Source: CAWHXG01 sp963833235
Lineage (GTDB): Bacteria; Pseudomonadota; Alphaproteobacteria; Rhodobacterales; Rhodobacteraceae
DNA: 64,000 nt
Assembly: GCA_963833235.1 (NCBI GenBank)
Contig: CAWHXG010000004.1
Span: 62,001-126,000 of the forward strand
Direction of reading: 5' to 3'
The notes below the pieces were generated by a model. It saw only the letters and a list, made by a program, of their open reading frames with translations, did no database searches and was not told the DNA's origin. Positions 49,717 through 58,325 of the stretch are shown here, piece after piece. Each line of letters opens with the position of its first letter. Position 1 is the stretch's first letter. Position numbers and translations under genes: made by a program.

Positions 49717-50796
49717 ATGCCGGAGACGAAGGGCAAGCCGGCGGCCAAAGCAATGACAGGCCGGCCTTCCTTCCAGATCGGGCATCGCTCGGTCGCGGCG
49801 GGCGCGCGGCAGACGATCGAGCTGCCGGTGAGCGTGCTGTCGGACCACACGCCGATCACGCTTTCGGTGCACGTGGTGCATGGCCGCCGCCCGGGGCCGA
49901 CGATGTTCGTGAGCGCCGCGATCCACGGCGACGAGGTGATCGGGGTAGAGATCGCGCGGCGGCTGATGAAGGCCGAGGCGCTCGACACGATGAAGGGCAC
50001 GCTGATGATCGCGCCCATCGTCAACACGTTCGGGTTCCTCAACCATTCGCGCTACCTGCCCGACCGGCGCGACCTCAACCGCTCTTTCCCCGGCAGCCCG
50101 CGCGGCTCGCTGGCCTCGCGTCTGGCGGACCTCTTCATGACCGAGATCGTCAAGCGTTCGGATCTGGGGATCGACCTGCATTCCGCTGCGATCCACCGCA
50201 CCAACCTGCCGCAGATCCGCGTCTCGCCCTCCAAGGAGGCGACCGTGGCGCTGGCCGACGCCTTCGGCGCGCCGTTGGTGCTGACCGCTCCCCTGCGCGA
50301 CGGCAGCCTGCGGATGGCGGCGCAGAAGGAAGGCGTGGACATGCTGCTCTACGAGGCGGGGGAGGGCCTGCGGTTCGATGAGATGGCGGTGCGCGCCGGG
50401 GTCTCCGGCTGCCTGCGGGTGATGCGGGAGCTGGGGATGGTGACCGGCAAGGGCACCGCGCGCCGGTCCGCAGCACCCATGCACGCGACGTCGAGCCACT
50501 GGGTGCGCTCGCCGGCCGGGGGGCTCCTGCGGGCGTTCATGGGCACGGGCGCAATGGCGGCGAAGGGCGACGTGCTGGGCATCGTCTCGGACCCGTTCGG
50601 CGAGGTGGAGCGCGAGGTGACGGCACCGGGGCCGGGGCTGGTGATCGGGCGGACGAACCTGCCCATCGTCAACGAGGGCGACGGGCTGTTTCATCTGGCG
50701 ACTTTGGCGCGGCCGAAGGGGGCGGAGGACGCGATCGAGACGCTGGAGGATCAGCTGGCGGCGGATCCGTTGTTCGATGAGGATGAGATTATTTGA
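49717..50796 (+). CDS. Succinylglutamate desuccinylase/aspartoacylase-family zinc protein
   Basis: Zinc amidohydrolase or carboxypeptidase homologue of 359 residues (M14-like fold). The zinc ligands are in SAAIHGDEVIG (His, Glu) and IDLHSAA (His); DRRDLNRSFPG is the substrate-binding Arg/Asn block. A C-terminal beta-rich segment (GDVLGIVSDPFGEVEREVTA) is common in this branch. Next to rimK it could trim glutamate tails or process an amidated metabolite; that is inference from position. The start at 49717 could also be the ATG at 49753. Confidence 0.87.
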   Translation: MPETKGKPAAKAMTGRPSFQIGHRSVAAGARQTIELPVSVLSDHTPITLSVHVVHGRRPGPTMFVSAAIHGDEVIGVEIARRLMKAEALDTMKGTLMIAPIVNTFGFLNHSRYLPDRRDLNRSFPGSPRGSLASRLADLFMTEIVKRSDLGIDLHSAAIHRTNLPQIRVSPSKEATVALADAFGAPLVLTAPLRDGSLRMAAQKEGVDMLLYEAGEGLRFDEMAVRAGVSGCLRVMRELGMVTGKGTARRSAAPMHATSSHWVRSPAGGLLRAFMGTGAMAAKGDVLGIVSDPFGEVEREVTAPGPGLVIGRTNLPIVNEGDGLFHLATLARPKGAEDAIETLEDQLAADPLFDEDEII

Positions 50797-50950
50797 AAAT
50801 GCGTGTGGCGCAGTCAAGTAACAAGCCGGGAACTTTACCCCCAATCAGCGAATCAAAGTAGCGACCTTTGGCTTCGCCATTTAAGGGTACATCGGGGCGA
50901 ATCTAAACCTGCAAAAATAACGCTCTATAAGAGAGAGGAAGACCTTTTCG

Positions 50951-51625
50951 ATGAACTGGTCAACGGCAAAAGTTATATTTATAGAATACATTAGTGACAG
51001 CTTTTCGTACATCATTGTTTTGGCTTTGGAGTGGCAAACGCTTATAGCAGGTTTGATTGCGCTCGTTGCCGCAATGTGGACGATAAGAACTATGCGGCGA
51101 CAAGCGTTGGACGAGGACGGCCGTCATAAAGACCTCATGCGTCGTAAGAAAATGGCGGCCCGAGCGCGGATGCCGGATGCCCTAAGTGAAGTTTCCAGGT
51201 ACGTCAAAGAAATGGGGTGCCATCTATTACTTGCTGGTTCCGAAGGCGCTATAGGGAAGAAGCCAAGCCCTCCAATTGCAGGCATAAATTCATTGCAACA
51301 GGTAATTGAGCATATCGACAATGAAGCCGCAGAAAGAACTTTCGAATTAGTTTCGTGGTATCAGGTGCAGAGAACGCGGACCGCTGACGGAATTGACCCT
51401 CTATTGGCGGTTCAACCGATTTACGACCTCGTTTTACTTCAAGCTTATGTCAATAGCCTGTTCGACTATGCGAGAAACGAGGACTCCGCTGAGCCAATCA
51501 CCATGCTATCAATCCCCGAGATGTTTAACGCGATACAGACGGCATTCTTGCTGCCAAGACAACACCAGAATCCAGAGATATTCAATAAACTGAAGGAAAA
51601 AATAGATCGCGATCATTCACGTTAA
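50951..51625 (+). CDS. Membrane-anchored protein of unknown function in an AT-rich island
   Basis: Protein of 224 residues. One membrane span, WQTLIAGLIALVAAMWTI (about residues 28-45), is followed by a charged helix (RRQALDEDGRHKDLMRRKKM) and the segment MAARARMPDALSEVSRYVKE. The rest is a soluble helical domain (RTFELVSWYQVQRTR). I recognise the span-plus-ARMPDALS layout as a widespread but uncharacterised alphaproteobacterial type. Base composition and codon use differ sharply from neighbours (many A/T third positions), pointing to recent transfer. Confidence 0.75.
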   Translation: MNWSTAKVIFIEYISDSFSYIIVLALEWQTLIAGLIALVAAMWTIRTMRRQALDEDGRHKDLMRRKKMAARARMPDALSEVSRYVKEMGCHLLLAGSEGAIGKKPSPPIAGINSLQQVIEHIDNEAAERTFELVSWYQVQRTRTADGIDPLLAVQPIYDLVLLQAYVNSLFDYARNEDSAEPITMLSIPEMFNAIQTAFLLPRQHQNPEIFNKLKEKIDRDHSR

Positions 51626-51743
51626 GGAGTTCGAGGCCTTTAATCGTAAAGCTATCGGTATTGTATTTGTAAGTCGTCGATGGGCGCGGATCTGTTTTTT
51701 GAACGGGCGAAACAGAATTTCCTGTCTCGCTACGTTTGATGCT

Positions 51744-52782
51744 TCAAACCCCCCGCAAATAAGCCGCCAGCACATCCCGCGCCGCCGCCAGGTCTCCCTT
51801 GTCGGCCATCTCCGTCACCGTGTGGATGTACCGCGTGCCCACCACGATCCCCACGGCCCGGGCGCCCGCCGCCGCCTGCTGGGCCGCGGCGCCGTCCTGG
51901 CCTCCGGCGCGGAGCATGGTGCGCTGGTAGGGGATGCCCTCGCGCTCGGCCAGGGCCGCGAATTCGGCCACCAGCGCGCGGTCGGCGATGAAGCTGCTGT
52001 CGCGCACGTGCAGGCCGAACCCCTTGCCCTGTTCGGTCGTGCGGTCCTGCTCCGGCACGCCGGGGGTGTCGCAGGCGAGCGTCGTGTCGATGCCGATGCC
52101 GATGTCGGGCCTCACCGCGAAGGCCGCCGTGCGGGCGCCGCGCAGGCCCACCTCCTCCTGCGCGGTGAAGGCCACGTGCACCTCCGCCGGGCCGCGGTGG
52201 TCGCCGAGCGCGCGGATCGCCTCGATCCCCAGCCAGCAGGCGATGCGGTTGTCCATCGCCTTGCTCACCAGCTTGCCGCCCATCTCCATGAACGGCGCAT
52301 CGAGGACCACCATGTCGCCCACCTGCACATGATCCTTCGCCTCCGCTCCCATGCCGATGTCGATGACGAACTCGTGCACCTCGGGGATCTTCTTGCGGTC
52401 CTCGGGGCTGGAGATGTGGATCGGGCGGCCGGCCGGGGTTCATGACGCCCGGCAGGTCGCCGCCCTCGGTGCAGACCAGCACGCGGCGCGAGAAGAGGTT
52501 GCGCGCGTCGAAGCCGCCGACGGCCTGGACGTGGATGAAGCCCTTGTCTGTGATGTGACTGACAAGAAAGCCGATCTCGTCCATGTGGCAAAGCAGCATG
52601 ACCTTCAACGGGGTCTCGACCGAACCGTCGCCGTCGCGGCGACAAAGGAGCGAGCCCATCGGGTCGGTGCGCACCTCGTCGAAGAGCCCCTCGATCTCGG
52701 CTTCGATCAGCGCGCGGACGCGGTGCTCGTGCCCGGGCACGCCTGGGGTTTCGCAAAGGCGGCGCAGCAGGTCGATGTTCAT
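51744..52782 (-). pseudogene. M42-family metallopeptidase, broken by a one-base insertion
   Basis: Aminopeptidase/glucanase-type M42 enzyme, tetrahedral dodecamers in known members. The first part (from ATG 52782 after AAGGA) reads MLLCHMDEIGFLVSHI with the first zinc His/Asp. The frame changes in a G/C-only run at about 52421-52436, and the second part continues from HEFVIDIGMGAEAKD through KAMDNRIACW (zinc Asp), FTAQEEVGLRG (catalytic and zinc Glu), GIGIDTTLACD and the terminal zinc His in RYIHTVTE. Removing one base gives a complete protein of about 345 residues with all catalytic residues. No other lesion is seen. Confidence 0.85.
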
Positions 52783-52888
52783 GAGCGGTCCTTCGGAGGC
52801 TTCGGCCGGGAGGTGCCGAGCAATGGATTGGGGCACGGGCCGATCCTGTGGCTTCCCCGCGGCGGCCGCAAGATGACGTAGGCGGGCT

Positions 52889-54775
52889 TCAGCCGGTGTC
52901 GGCCATTTCCTCTTCCGGCGCGGCGGGCCGGCTCTTCGCCTCGGACGCATCGCCTGGCGGAAGCATTGCGATCAGCACGGTTCCGGCCTTGGCGTCGATC
53001 TCGACGTCCGGTCCGACGAGGCGCAGCTCGTCGGCGACGAGCTCCGCCGCGACGATGGCGTTCGGGCGCTTGTCGCGCCAGTCCTCGATCCCGTACTCCT
53101 TGGTCAGGGGGGTCGCCGAGAAGCGCCAGCCGTCCTGTACCCGCCCGTTCAGGTCGGCCAGCGAGGCTCCGTCCATGAAAGCGCGACCTCCGAGGGTCGG
53201 GGGCAGTTCGTGGCGTTTGCCAGCCGGCGCGTAGCGTGCGACCTGGAACACGTTGTCGCGTCCGTATTCCGGCCCCAGATTGGTGGCGACCAGGGTGTTG
53301 TAGGCATCGTTGTCGGTTGCGGCGATGACCGTCTCGAAGTTCACCAGCTCGACGCTGTGCTCGGCCGCCTCCGAGAGGATATCGCCATAGAAGCTGGGCA
53401 GATTCGCGTCGCGCACCTGTCGCAGGCGCCAGCGTTCGGGATCGGTGATCAGCACCGGCACCTCGGCGCGCTGCAGCGTTTCGGCGAGGGCGATGGAGAA
53501 GGGCGAGGCGCCCACGAGGATGACCCCCGTCGTCTCGCCCCCCGAAAGCCCCAGGCGCCGCGCCACGCGGCCCAGGGTGAAGCCATGCAGCACCACCGTC
53601 GCCATCACCAGAACGAAGGCCAGCGGTGCGATCAGGGCGCCGTCGGCCACGCCGACCTGCACGAGGCGCTCGCCGAAGAAGCCGGCCACCGCTACGAGAA
53701 CCACGCCGCGCGGCCCGGTGAACGCCACCAGCGCCTGTTCCTTTATGGGCAGCCTGGTAGTCGCCAAGGCGCCGAAGACCGTGAGCGGCCGGGCGATCAG
53801 CACGATCAGCAGCACCAGCAGCACCGCCCTCCAGGTGAGCTGCGCCATCATCGCCAGATCGAGCGAGGCGGCCAGCAGGATGAACACGCCGGAGACCAGA
53901 AGGACGGTCGCATGCTCCTTGAAGCGCCGCAGCTCGACGAGGGAGGGCAGGTTGGAGTTGGCGATGACGATGCCCATGATCGTGACCGCGAGCAGCCCGC
54001 TCTCGTGCAGGACCTTGTCGGCGAGGGCGAAGACGAGAAGCAGGCTGGCGAAGAGGACCGAGACCTTCATGTATTCGGGCACCCAGCCCTTCTTGAAGGC
54101 CCGCGCAAGGCCGAAGCCGGCGGCGAGGCCGAGGCCGATGGCGATGGCGATGCCGATGGCCAGCTCCTGCACCGCCTCGCCCGCCGTCGTCGAGGCGCGC
54201 AGGACCAGCACGACCTCGAAGGCCAGGACCCCGGCCAGCGCGCCGATCGGGTCGTTGACGATCGCCTCCCATTGCAGGAGCTTTGCGGGGCGGCTTGTGA
54301 GCCGCGCCTGCCGCAAGAGGGGCGCGATCACGGTAGGGCCGGTGACGATCAGGATGCCGCCGAAGACGGCGGAGCTCTCCCAGCTCAGCCCGGCCCCGTA
54401 ATGCGCCGCCAGGGTCGACAGGAACCAGCCCAGTGGCGCACCAATGATCACCAGGCGCCGCACCCCCGTCGCGGCATCGCGCAGGCCTGCGAAATTGAGG
54501 GTCAGGCCACCCTCGAAAAGGATCACGGCCACGGCGATGGCAATGATCGAGGTCGTCAGCGAACCGAGGTCGCGGGCGGGGTCGAATAGGCCCGTGATCG
54601 GCCCCACGATGAGCCCCGCCGCCAGCATGAAGACGATGGCCGGCATCCGCAGGCGCCAGGCGATCCACTGCGACCCGACCCCGAGCGCACCGACGAGGGC
54701 GATGGCCATGATCGGGCCGATCCCGCTGAGAAGCCCGGGCGCCATTTCGATGACGACGGTATCGCCGTGTTCCAT
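52889..54775 (-). CDS. Sodium/proton antiporter with a C-terminal TrkA-N-like domain
   Basis: Cation:proton antiporter (CPA family) of 628 residues. Residues 1-400 hold about twelve spans, with AVILFEGGLTLNF and IVNDPIGALAGVL, where the ND pair marks the exchange site, and AFTGPRGVVLVAVAGFF. Residues about 415-530 form a Rossmann-type TrkA-N domain (GVILVGASPFSIALAETLQR), likely binding NAD(H) or another nucleotide. I start at ATG 54775; the longer frame begins with a TTG at 54823. It is divergent from purA. Confidence 0.9.
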   Translation of the reverse strand: MEHGDTVVIEMAPGLLSGIGPIMAIALVGALGVGSQWIAWRLRMPAIVFMLAAGLIVGPITGLFDPARDLGSLTTSIIAIAVAVILFEGGLTLNFAGLRDAATGVRRLVIIGAPLGWFLSTLAAHYGAGLSWESSAVFGGILIVTGPTVIAPLLRQARLTSRPAKLLQWEAIVNDPIGALAGVLAFEVVLVLRASTTAGEAVQELAIGIAIAIGLGLAAGFGLARAFKKGWVPEYMKVSVLFASLLLVFALADKVLHESGLLAVTIMGIVIANSNLPSLVELRRFKEHATVLLVSGVFILLAASLDLAMMAQLTWRAVLLVLLIVLIARPLTVFGALATTRLPIKEQALVAFTGPRGVVLVAVAGFFGERLVQVGVADGALIAPLAFVLVMATVVLHGFTLGRVARRLGLSGGETTGVILVGASPFSIALAETLQRAEVPVLITDPERWRLRQVRDANLPSFYGDILSEAAEHSVELVNFETVIAATDNDAYNTLVATNLGPEYGRDNVFQVARYAPAGKRHELPPTLGGRAFMDGASLADLNGRVQDGWRFSATPLTKEYGIEDWRDKRPNAIVAAELVADELRLVGPDVEIDAKAGTVLIAMLPPGDASEAKSRPAAPEEEMADTG

Positions 54776-54948
54776 GTGTAGGGTACCTGCATCCTGGCCG
54801 ATCTCGGCGTTCCAAGCGTCCAACGTAGCCTGAAACTGCGGGGCGACGAAAGGCAGTGCGAACCGGGCAGTCCTTGGGGGTTTCGCCCTCCGGCGGGGCT
54901 GGCTAGAAGAAGCGCCGGGGCCAGGCCGGCCCAGGGGGAGGGCCGCAT

Positions 54949-56241
54949 ATGGCCAATGTCGTCGTCGTCGGTGCGCAATGGGGCGACGAGGGGAAGGGCA
55001 AGATCGTCGACTGGCTGAGCGAGCGGGCCGACGTGATCGCGCGCTTCCAGGGCGGCCACAATGCCGGGCACACGCTGGTGATCGACGGTACCGTCTACAA
55101 GCTGTCGCTTCTGCCTTCGGGCATCCTGCGGCCGGGCAAGATGGCGGTCATTGGCAACGGCGTCGTGCTGGACCCCTGGGCGCTGATCGACGAGATCGCG
55201 CGGATCGGGGCGCAGGGCGTCGCGATCTCGACCGAGAACCTCGCGATAGCCGAGAACGTGCCGCTGATCCTGCCATTGCATCAAGATCTCGACCGGATGC
55301 GCGAGGCGGCGGCGGGACGCGCGAAGATCGGCACCACGGGGCGCGGGATCGGGCCGGCCTACGAGGACAAGGTCGGTCGCCGGGCGGTGCGCCTGGCCGA
55401 TCTGGCGGATCCCGAGACGCTGGAGACCCGGCTGGACCGGCTGCTCGCGCATCACGATGCGCTGCGTCGGGGCCTGGACGCCACGCCGGTTGATCGCGCC
55501 GCCTTGACCGCGCAGCTGCGTGAGATAGCGCCGAAGGTGTTGCCCTATGCCGCGCCGGTCTGGAAGCAGCTTGCGGAGGCGCGCCGCGCCGGTCGGCGGA
55601 TCCTTTTCGAGGGTGCGCAGGGGGCGCTGCTGGATATTGATTTCGGCACCTATCCCTACGTCACGTCGTCCAATACCCTTGCCGGTATGGCGGCCACGGG
55701 CACCGGCATGGGGCCGGGGGCGGTGGGCTTCGTGCTGGGGATCGTCAAGGCCTACACCACCCGCGTGGGAGAGGGGCCGTTTCCGACCGAGCTCGACGAC
55801 GCGGTGGGCCGGCATCTTGCCAGCGTCGGCCGCGAGAAGGGCACCGTGACCGGCCGCGACCGCCGCTGCGGCTGGTTCGACGCGGCGCTGGTGCGACAGA
55901 CCTGCATGACGAGCGGGGTGCGGGGGATCGCCCTCACCAAGCTAGACGTGCTCGACGGGCTGGAGAGCCTGCAGATCTGTACCGGCTACACGCTCGACGG
56001 CGCACCTTGCGATTACCTGCCCATCGCGGCCGAGGCGCAGCGGCGGGTGCGCCCGGTCTACGAGACGCTGCCGGGCTGGTCTGGCAGCACCGCAGGAGCA
56101 CGATCCTGGGCCGATCTGCCGGCGGAGGCTGTGAAGTACGTGCGCCGCATCGAGGAGCTGATCGGATGCCCGGTGGCCATGCTCTCGACCTCGCCGGAGC
56201 GAGAAGACACGATCCTGGTGACCGACCCTTTTTCGGATTGA
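54949..56241 (+). CDS. purA: Adenylosuccinate synthetase
   Basis: GTP-dependent enzyme of AMP synthesis, joining IMP and aspartate. It has 430 residues, full length. The N-terminal P-loop-like GAQWGDEGKGKIVDWLSE, the GGHNAGHTLV loop, TTGRGIGPAYEDK, EGAQGALLDIDFGTYPYVTSS and the GTP-binding TRVGEGPFPTEL are all present. The ATG follows GGGGGAG. A 234-bp gap separates it from the DUF2842 gene, with a hairpin-like GCAAGGGGC stretch near 56381. Confidence 0.98.
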   Translation: MANVVVVGAQWGDEGKGKIVDWLSERADVIARFQGGHNAGHTLVIDGTVYKLSLLPSGILRPGKMAVIGNGVVLDPWALIDEIARIGAQGVAISTENLAIAENVPLILPLHQDLDRMREAAAGRAKIGTTGRGIGPAYEDKVGRRAVRLADLADPETLETRLDRLLAHHDALRRGLDATPVDRAALTAQLREIAPKVLPYAAPVWKQLAEARRAGRRILFEGAQGALLDIDFGTYPYVTSSNTLAGMAATGTGMGPGAVGFVLGIVKAYTTRVGEGPFPTELDDAVGRHLASVGREKGTVTGRDRRCGWFDAALVRQTCMTSGVRGIALTKLDVLDGLESLQICTGYTLDGAPCDYLPIAAEAQRRVRPVYETLPGWSGSTAGARSWADLPAEAVKYVRRIEELIGCPVAMLSTSPEREDTILVTDPFSD

Positions 56242-56475
56242 CCGTGGCGCCGGGATATCTTGCCTCCGGCGGGGATATTTTCGGAATATCGAATAGGCTG
56301 AGCGGCGAGCGGGGCGGAGATGGCGACTTTCCGGTGGATCGCTGCGGATTGCTCGATTTGCCTTGCGAGCGGGAAGGGCGAAAAGCAAGGGGCTGCGGCC
56401 CTCTTGCCATTGGATCGCCGATGCGCCGGGGCTAGGTTCGCCCGGGCTGGACGCGAGGAACGAAGGAGCGTTGCG

Positions 56476-56724
56476 ATGGCCCTGCCCTACAAAGCCCGGA
56501 GGCGCTGGTCGCTGGTGATCCTGCTGGTCGGCATGCCGCTCTACATCGTGGTCGCCGTGACGGTGCTGAACCTGCTCGGGCGGCCGCCGATCCTGGTGGA
56601 GCTGCTCGTCTATGTCGTGCTGGGCATCTTGTGGGCGCTGCCGTTCCGCTCGGTCTTCCGGGGTATCGGCCGGCCAGATCCGGATGCCGCCCCACTGGAG
56701 GCGCCGCGCGGCCGCGGTGACTGA
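56476..56724 (+). CDS. DUF2842 membrane protein
   Basis: Small protein of 82 residues with two spans (WSLVILLVGMPLYIVVAVTV and LLVYVVLGILWALPFRSVF). It is an alphaproteobacterial family without known function. GGAG precedes the ATG. It overlaps the thiN start by 8 bp. Confidence 0.88.
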   Translation: MALPYKARRRWSLVILLVGMPLYIVVAVTVLNLLGRPPILVELLVYVVLGILWALPFRSVFRGIGRPDPDAAPLEAPRGRGD

Positions 56725-57394
56725 CCGGATCGTCGCCGCCGACAGTGCCGTGACGCTTGTGGGTGGCGGGCCGGTTTCTGTGGCGGATCTGCACGAGGCG
56801 CTTCGACTGGCGCCGCAACTTGTGGCGGCCGATGGCGGCGCTGCCGCCTGCCTGGCAGCGGGCGCCGTACCAGAGGCCGTTATCGGCGACATGGACAGCC
56901 TCGACCTCGCGGCCCGCGCCCGGCTGCCCGCCGCGGCGCTGCACCCGATCCCCGAGCAGGACAGCACGGATTTCGAGAAGTGCCTGACCCGGATCGAGGC
57001 TCCGCTAATTATTGCCCTCGGCTTCGGCGGCGGATTGCTGGACCATACCCTCGCGGTTCTGAACGCCATGGCGCGCCATCCCGCCCGGCGCTGCGTTCTT
57101 ATGAACCCCCGCGATGCCGTGTGCCTCGTTCCGCCGCGTCTGGAGGTCGATCTGCCGGCGGGGACGCGGGTCTCGCTCTTTCCCATGGCGCCGGCGGCCG
57201 GGACAAGCGAGGGGCTGCACTGGCCCATCGACGGGATCGATTTCGCGCCGGATGGCCGCAGCGGCACGTCGAACCGCGCCACCGGCCCCGTCGAGCTGAC
57301 GACCCGGGCGCCCGGCCTGCTGCTGATATTGCCGCGGAATGCCGGCGACGCGTTGCTCTGCGCGCTGGCCACGGCGCCGGGCTGGGGCACCTGA
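56717..57394 (+). CDS. thiN: Thiamine pyrophosphokinase
   Basis: Transfers pyrophosphate from ATP to thiamine, making the active cofactor. It has 225 residues. The nucleotide-binding ADGGAAACLAAGAVPEAVIGDMDS (substrate Asp residues) and QDSTDFEKCL are diagnostic, as is FGGGLLDHTLAVLNAM. The C-terminal domain has the SNRATGPVELTT block. Start GTG 56717 lies inside the end of the DUF2842 gene, so translation is coupled. The gene is unlinked to other thi genes here. Confidence 0.92.
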   Translation: MTDRIVAADSAVTLVGGGPVSVADLHEALRLAPQLVAADGGAAACLAAGAVPEAVIGDMDSLDLAARARLPAAALHPIPEQDSTDFEKCLTRIEAPLIIALGFGGGLLDHTLAVLNAMARHPARRCVLMNPRDAVCLVPPRLEVDLPAGTRVSLFPMAPAAGTSEGLHWPIDGIDFAPDGRSGTSNRATGPVELTTRAPGLLLILPRNAGDALLCALATAPGWGT

Positions 57395-57545
57395 CCGCCG
57401 GCCCGACGACGACTTCTCGTCAAATTTGGGGGTCGCGGCGATGCGTCGGGCTGCCTATACCCCGCCGGAGGAAGAGTGCCCCGACCGGGGCGCTCGCAAT
57501 CCTGCCGGACCCACCCCCGACGCGACCGCCTTGAGGAGCCGCGCA

Positions 57546-58325
57546 ATGAGCCCCAATGCCCTGTCCCCGACCGATCGGGCCCGGTTCGCCGCCGCGCACC
57601 GGTCCGTCGCGCATGTCCAGGACGGGATGAAGCTGGGGCTTGGCACGGGGGGCACCGCGGCATGGATGGTGCGGGTCCTCGCCGCGCGCGTGCAGGCGGA
57701 GGGGCTGGGCCTGACCTGCGTGCCGACCTCGGAGCGGACGGCGGCGCTGGCGCGCGGGCTTGGGCTGCGTGTCGCGACGCTCGACGAGACCGGCCCGCTG
57801 GATCTGACCATCGACGGGGCCGACGAGATCGACGGGCACCGACGGCTGATCAAGGGCGGCGGCGGGGCGCTGCTGCGGGAGAAGATCGTGGCCGCAGCTT
57901 CCGCTCAGATGATCGTGATCGTCGATCCCGCGAAACGGGTGGAGACGCTGGGCGCCTTCCCGCTGCCGATCGAGGTCGTGCGCTTCGCCGCCGCCACCAC
58001 CTTGCGCCGGATCGGCGAGGTTCTGGCAGAGGCCGATGTGGGCGGCCGCGCGGCCGCGTTCCGGGAAGAGGGCGGCGCGCCTCTGGCCACCGACAACGGC
58101 AATCTCATCGTCGATGCCCAGTTGCGGCGGATCGGCGACCCTGAAGGCCTGGCCGCGGCGCTGCTGGCGGTGCCGGGCGTGGTGGAGACGGGCTTGTTCG
58201 TAGGCCTCTGTACCGGCAGTGTCGTGGGGCACCCGGACGGTAGCTGGGAAGAGGGCTCGGCCTCTGGGCGCGTCGATCCTGCCGAAGCCGCCCGGCTGCC
58301 GGAACCCGCCGAGGAAAGTGCATGA
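57546..58325 (+). CDS. rpiA: Ribose-5-phosphate isomerase A
   Basis: Interconverts ribose 5-phosphate and ribulose 5-phosphate. It has 259 residues. It shows GLGTGGTAAWMV (the usual GTGSTA loop with G for S), TIDGADEIDGHRRLIKGGGGALLREKIVA with the catalytic Asp, Glu and Lys, and DNGNLIVDAQL. ATG 57546 is preceded by GAGG. The stop overlaps gor (ATGA at 58322-58325). Confidence 0.96.
   Translation: MSPNALSPTDRARFAAAHRSVAHVQDGMKLGLGTGGTAAWMVRVLAARVQAEGLGLTCVPTSERTAALARGLGLRVATLDETGPLDLTIDGADEIDGHRRLIKGGGGALLREKIVAAASAQMIVIVDPAKRVETLGAFPLPIEVVRFAAATTLRRIGEVLAEADVGGRAAAFREEGGAPLATDNGNLIVDAQLRRIGDPEGLAAALLAVPGVVETGLFVGLCTGSVVGHPDGSWEEGSASGRVDPAEAARLPEPAEESA

Noticed and set aside
47334..50042. 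A 902-residue minus-strand reading frame
   Set aside because: Only its C-terminal 431 residues are protein-like (TAXI protein); the rest is the antisense of rimK and its neighbour, which have strong family matches.
56242..56475. Third copy of the dispersed repeat after purA
   Set aside because: Only short fragments (GGATATTTTC and a GCAAGGGGCT stretch) resemble it; the hairpin core is absent.
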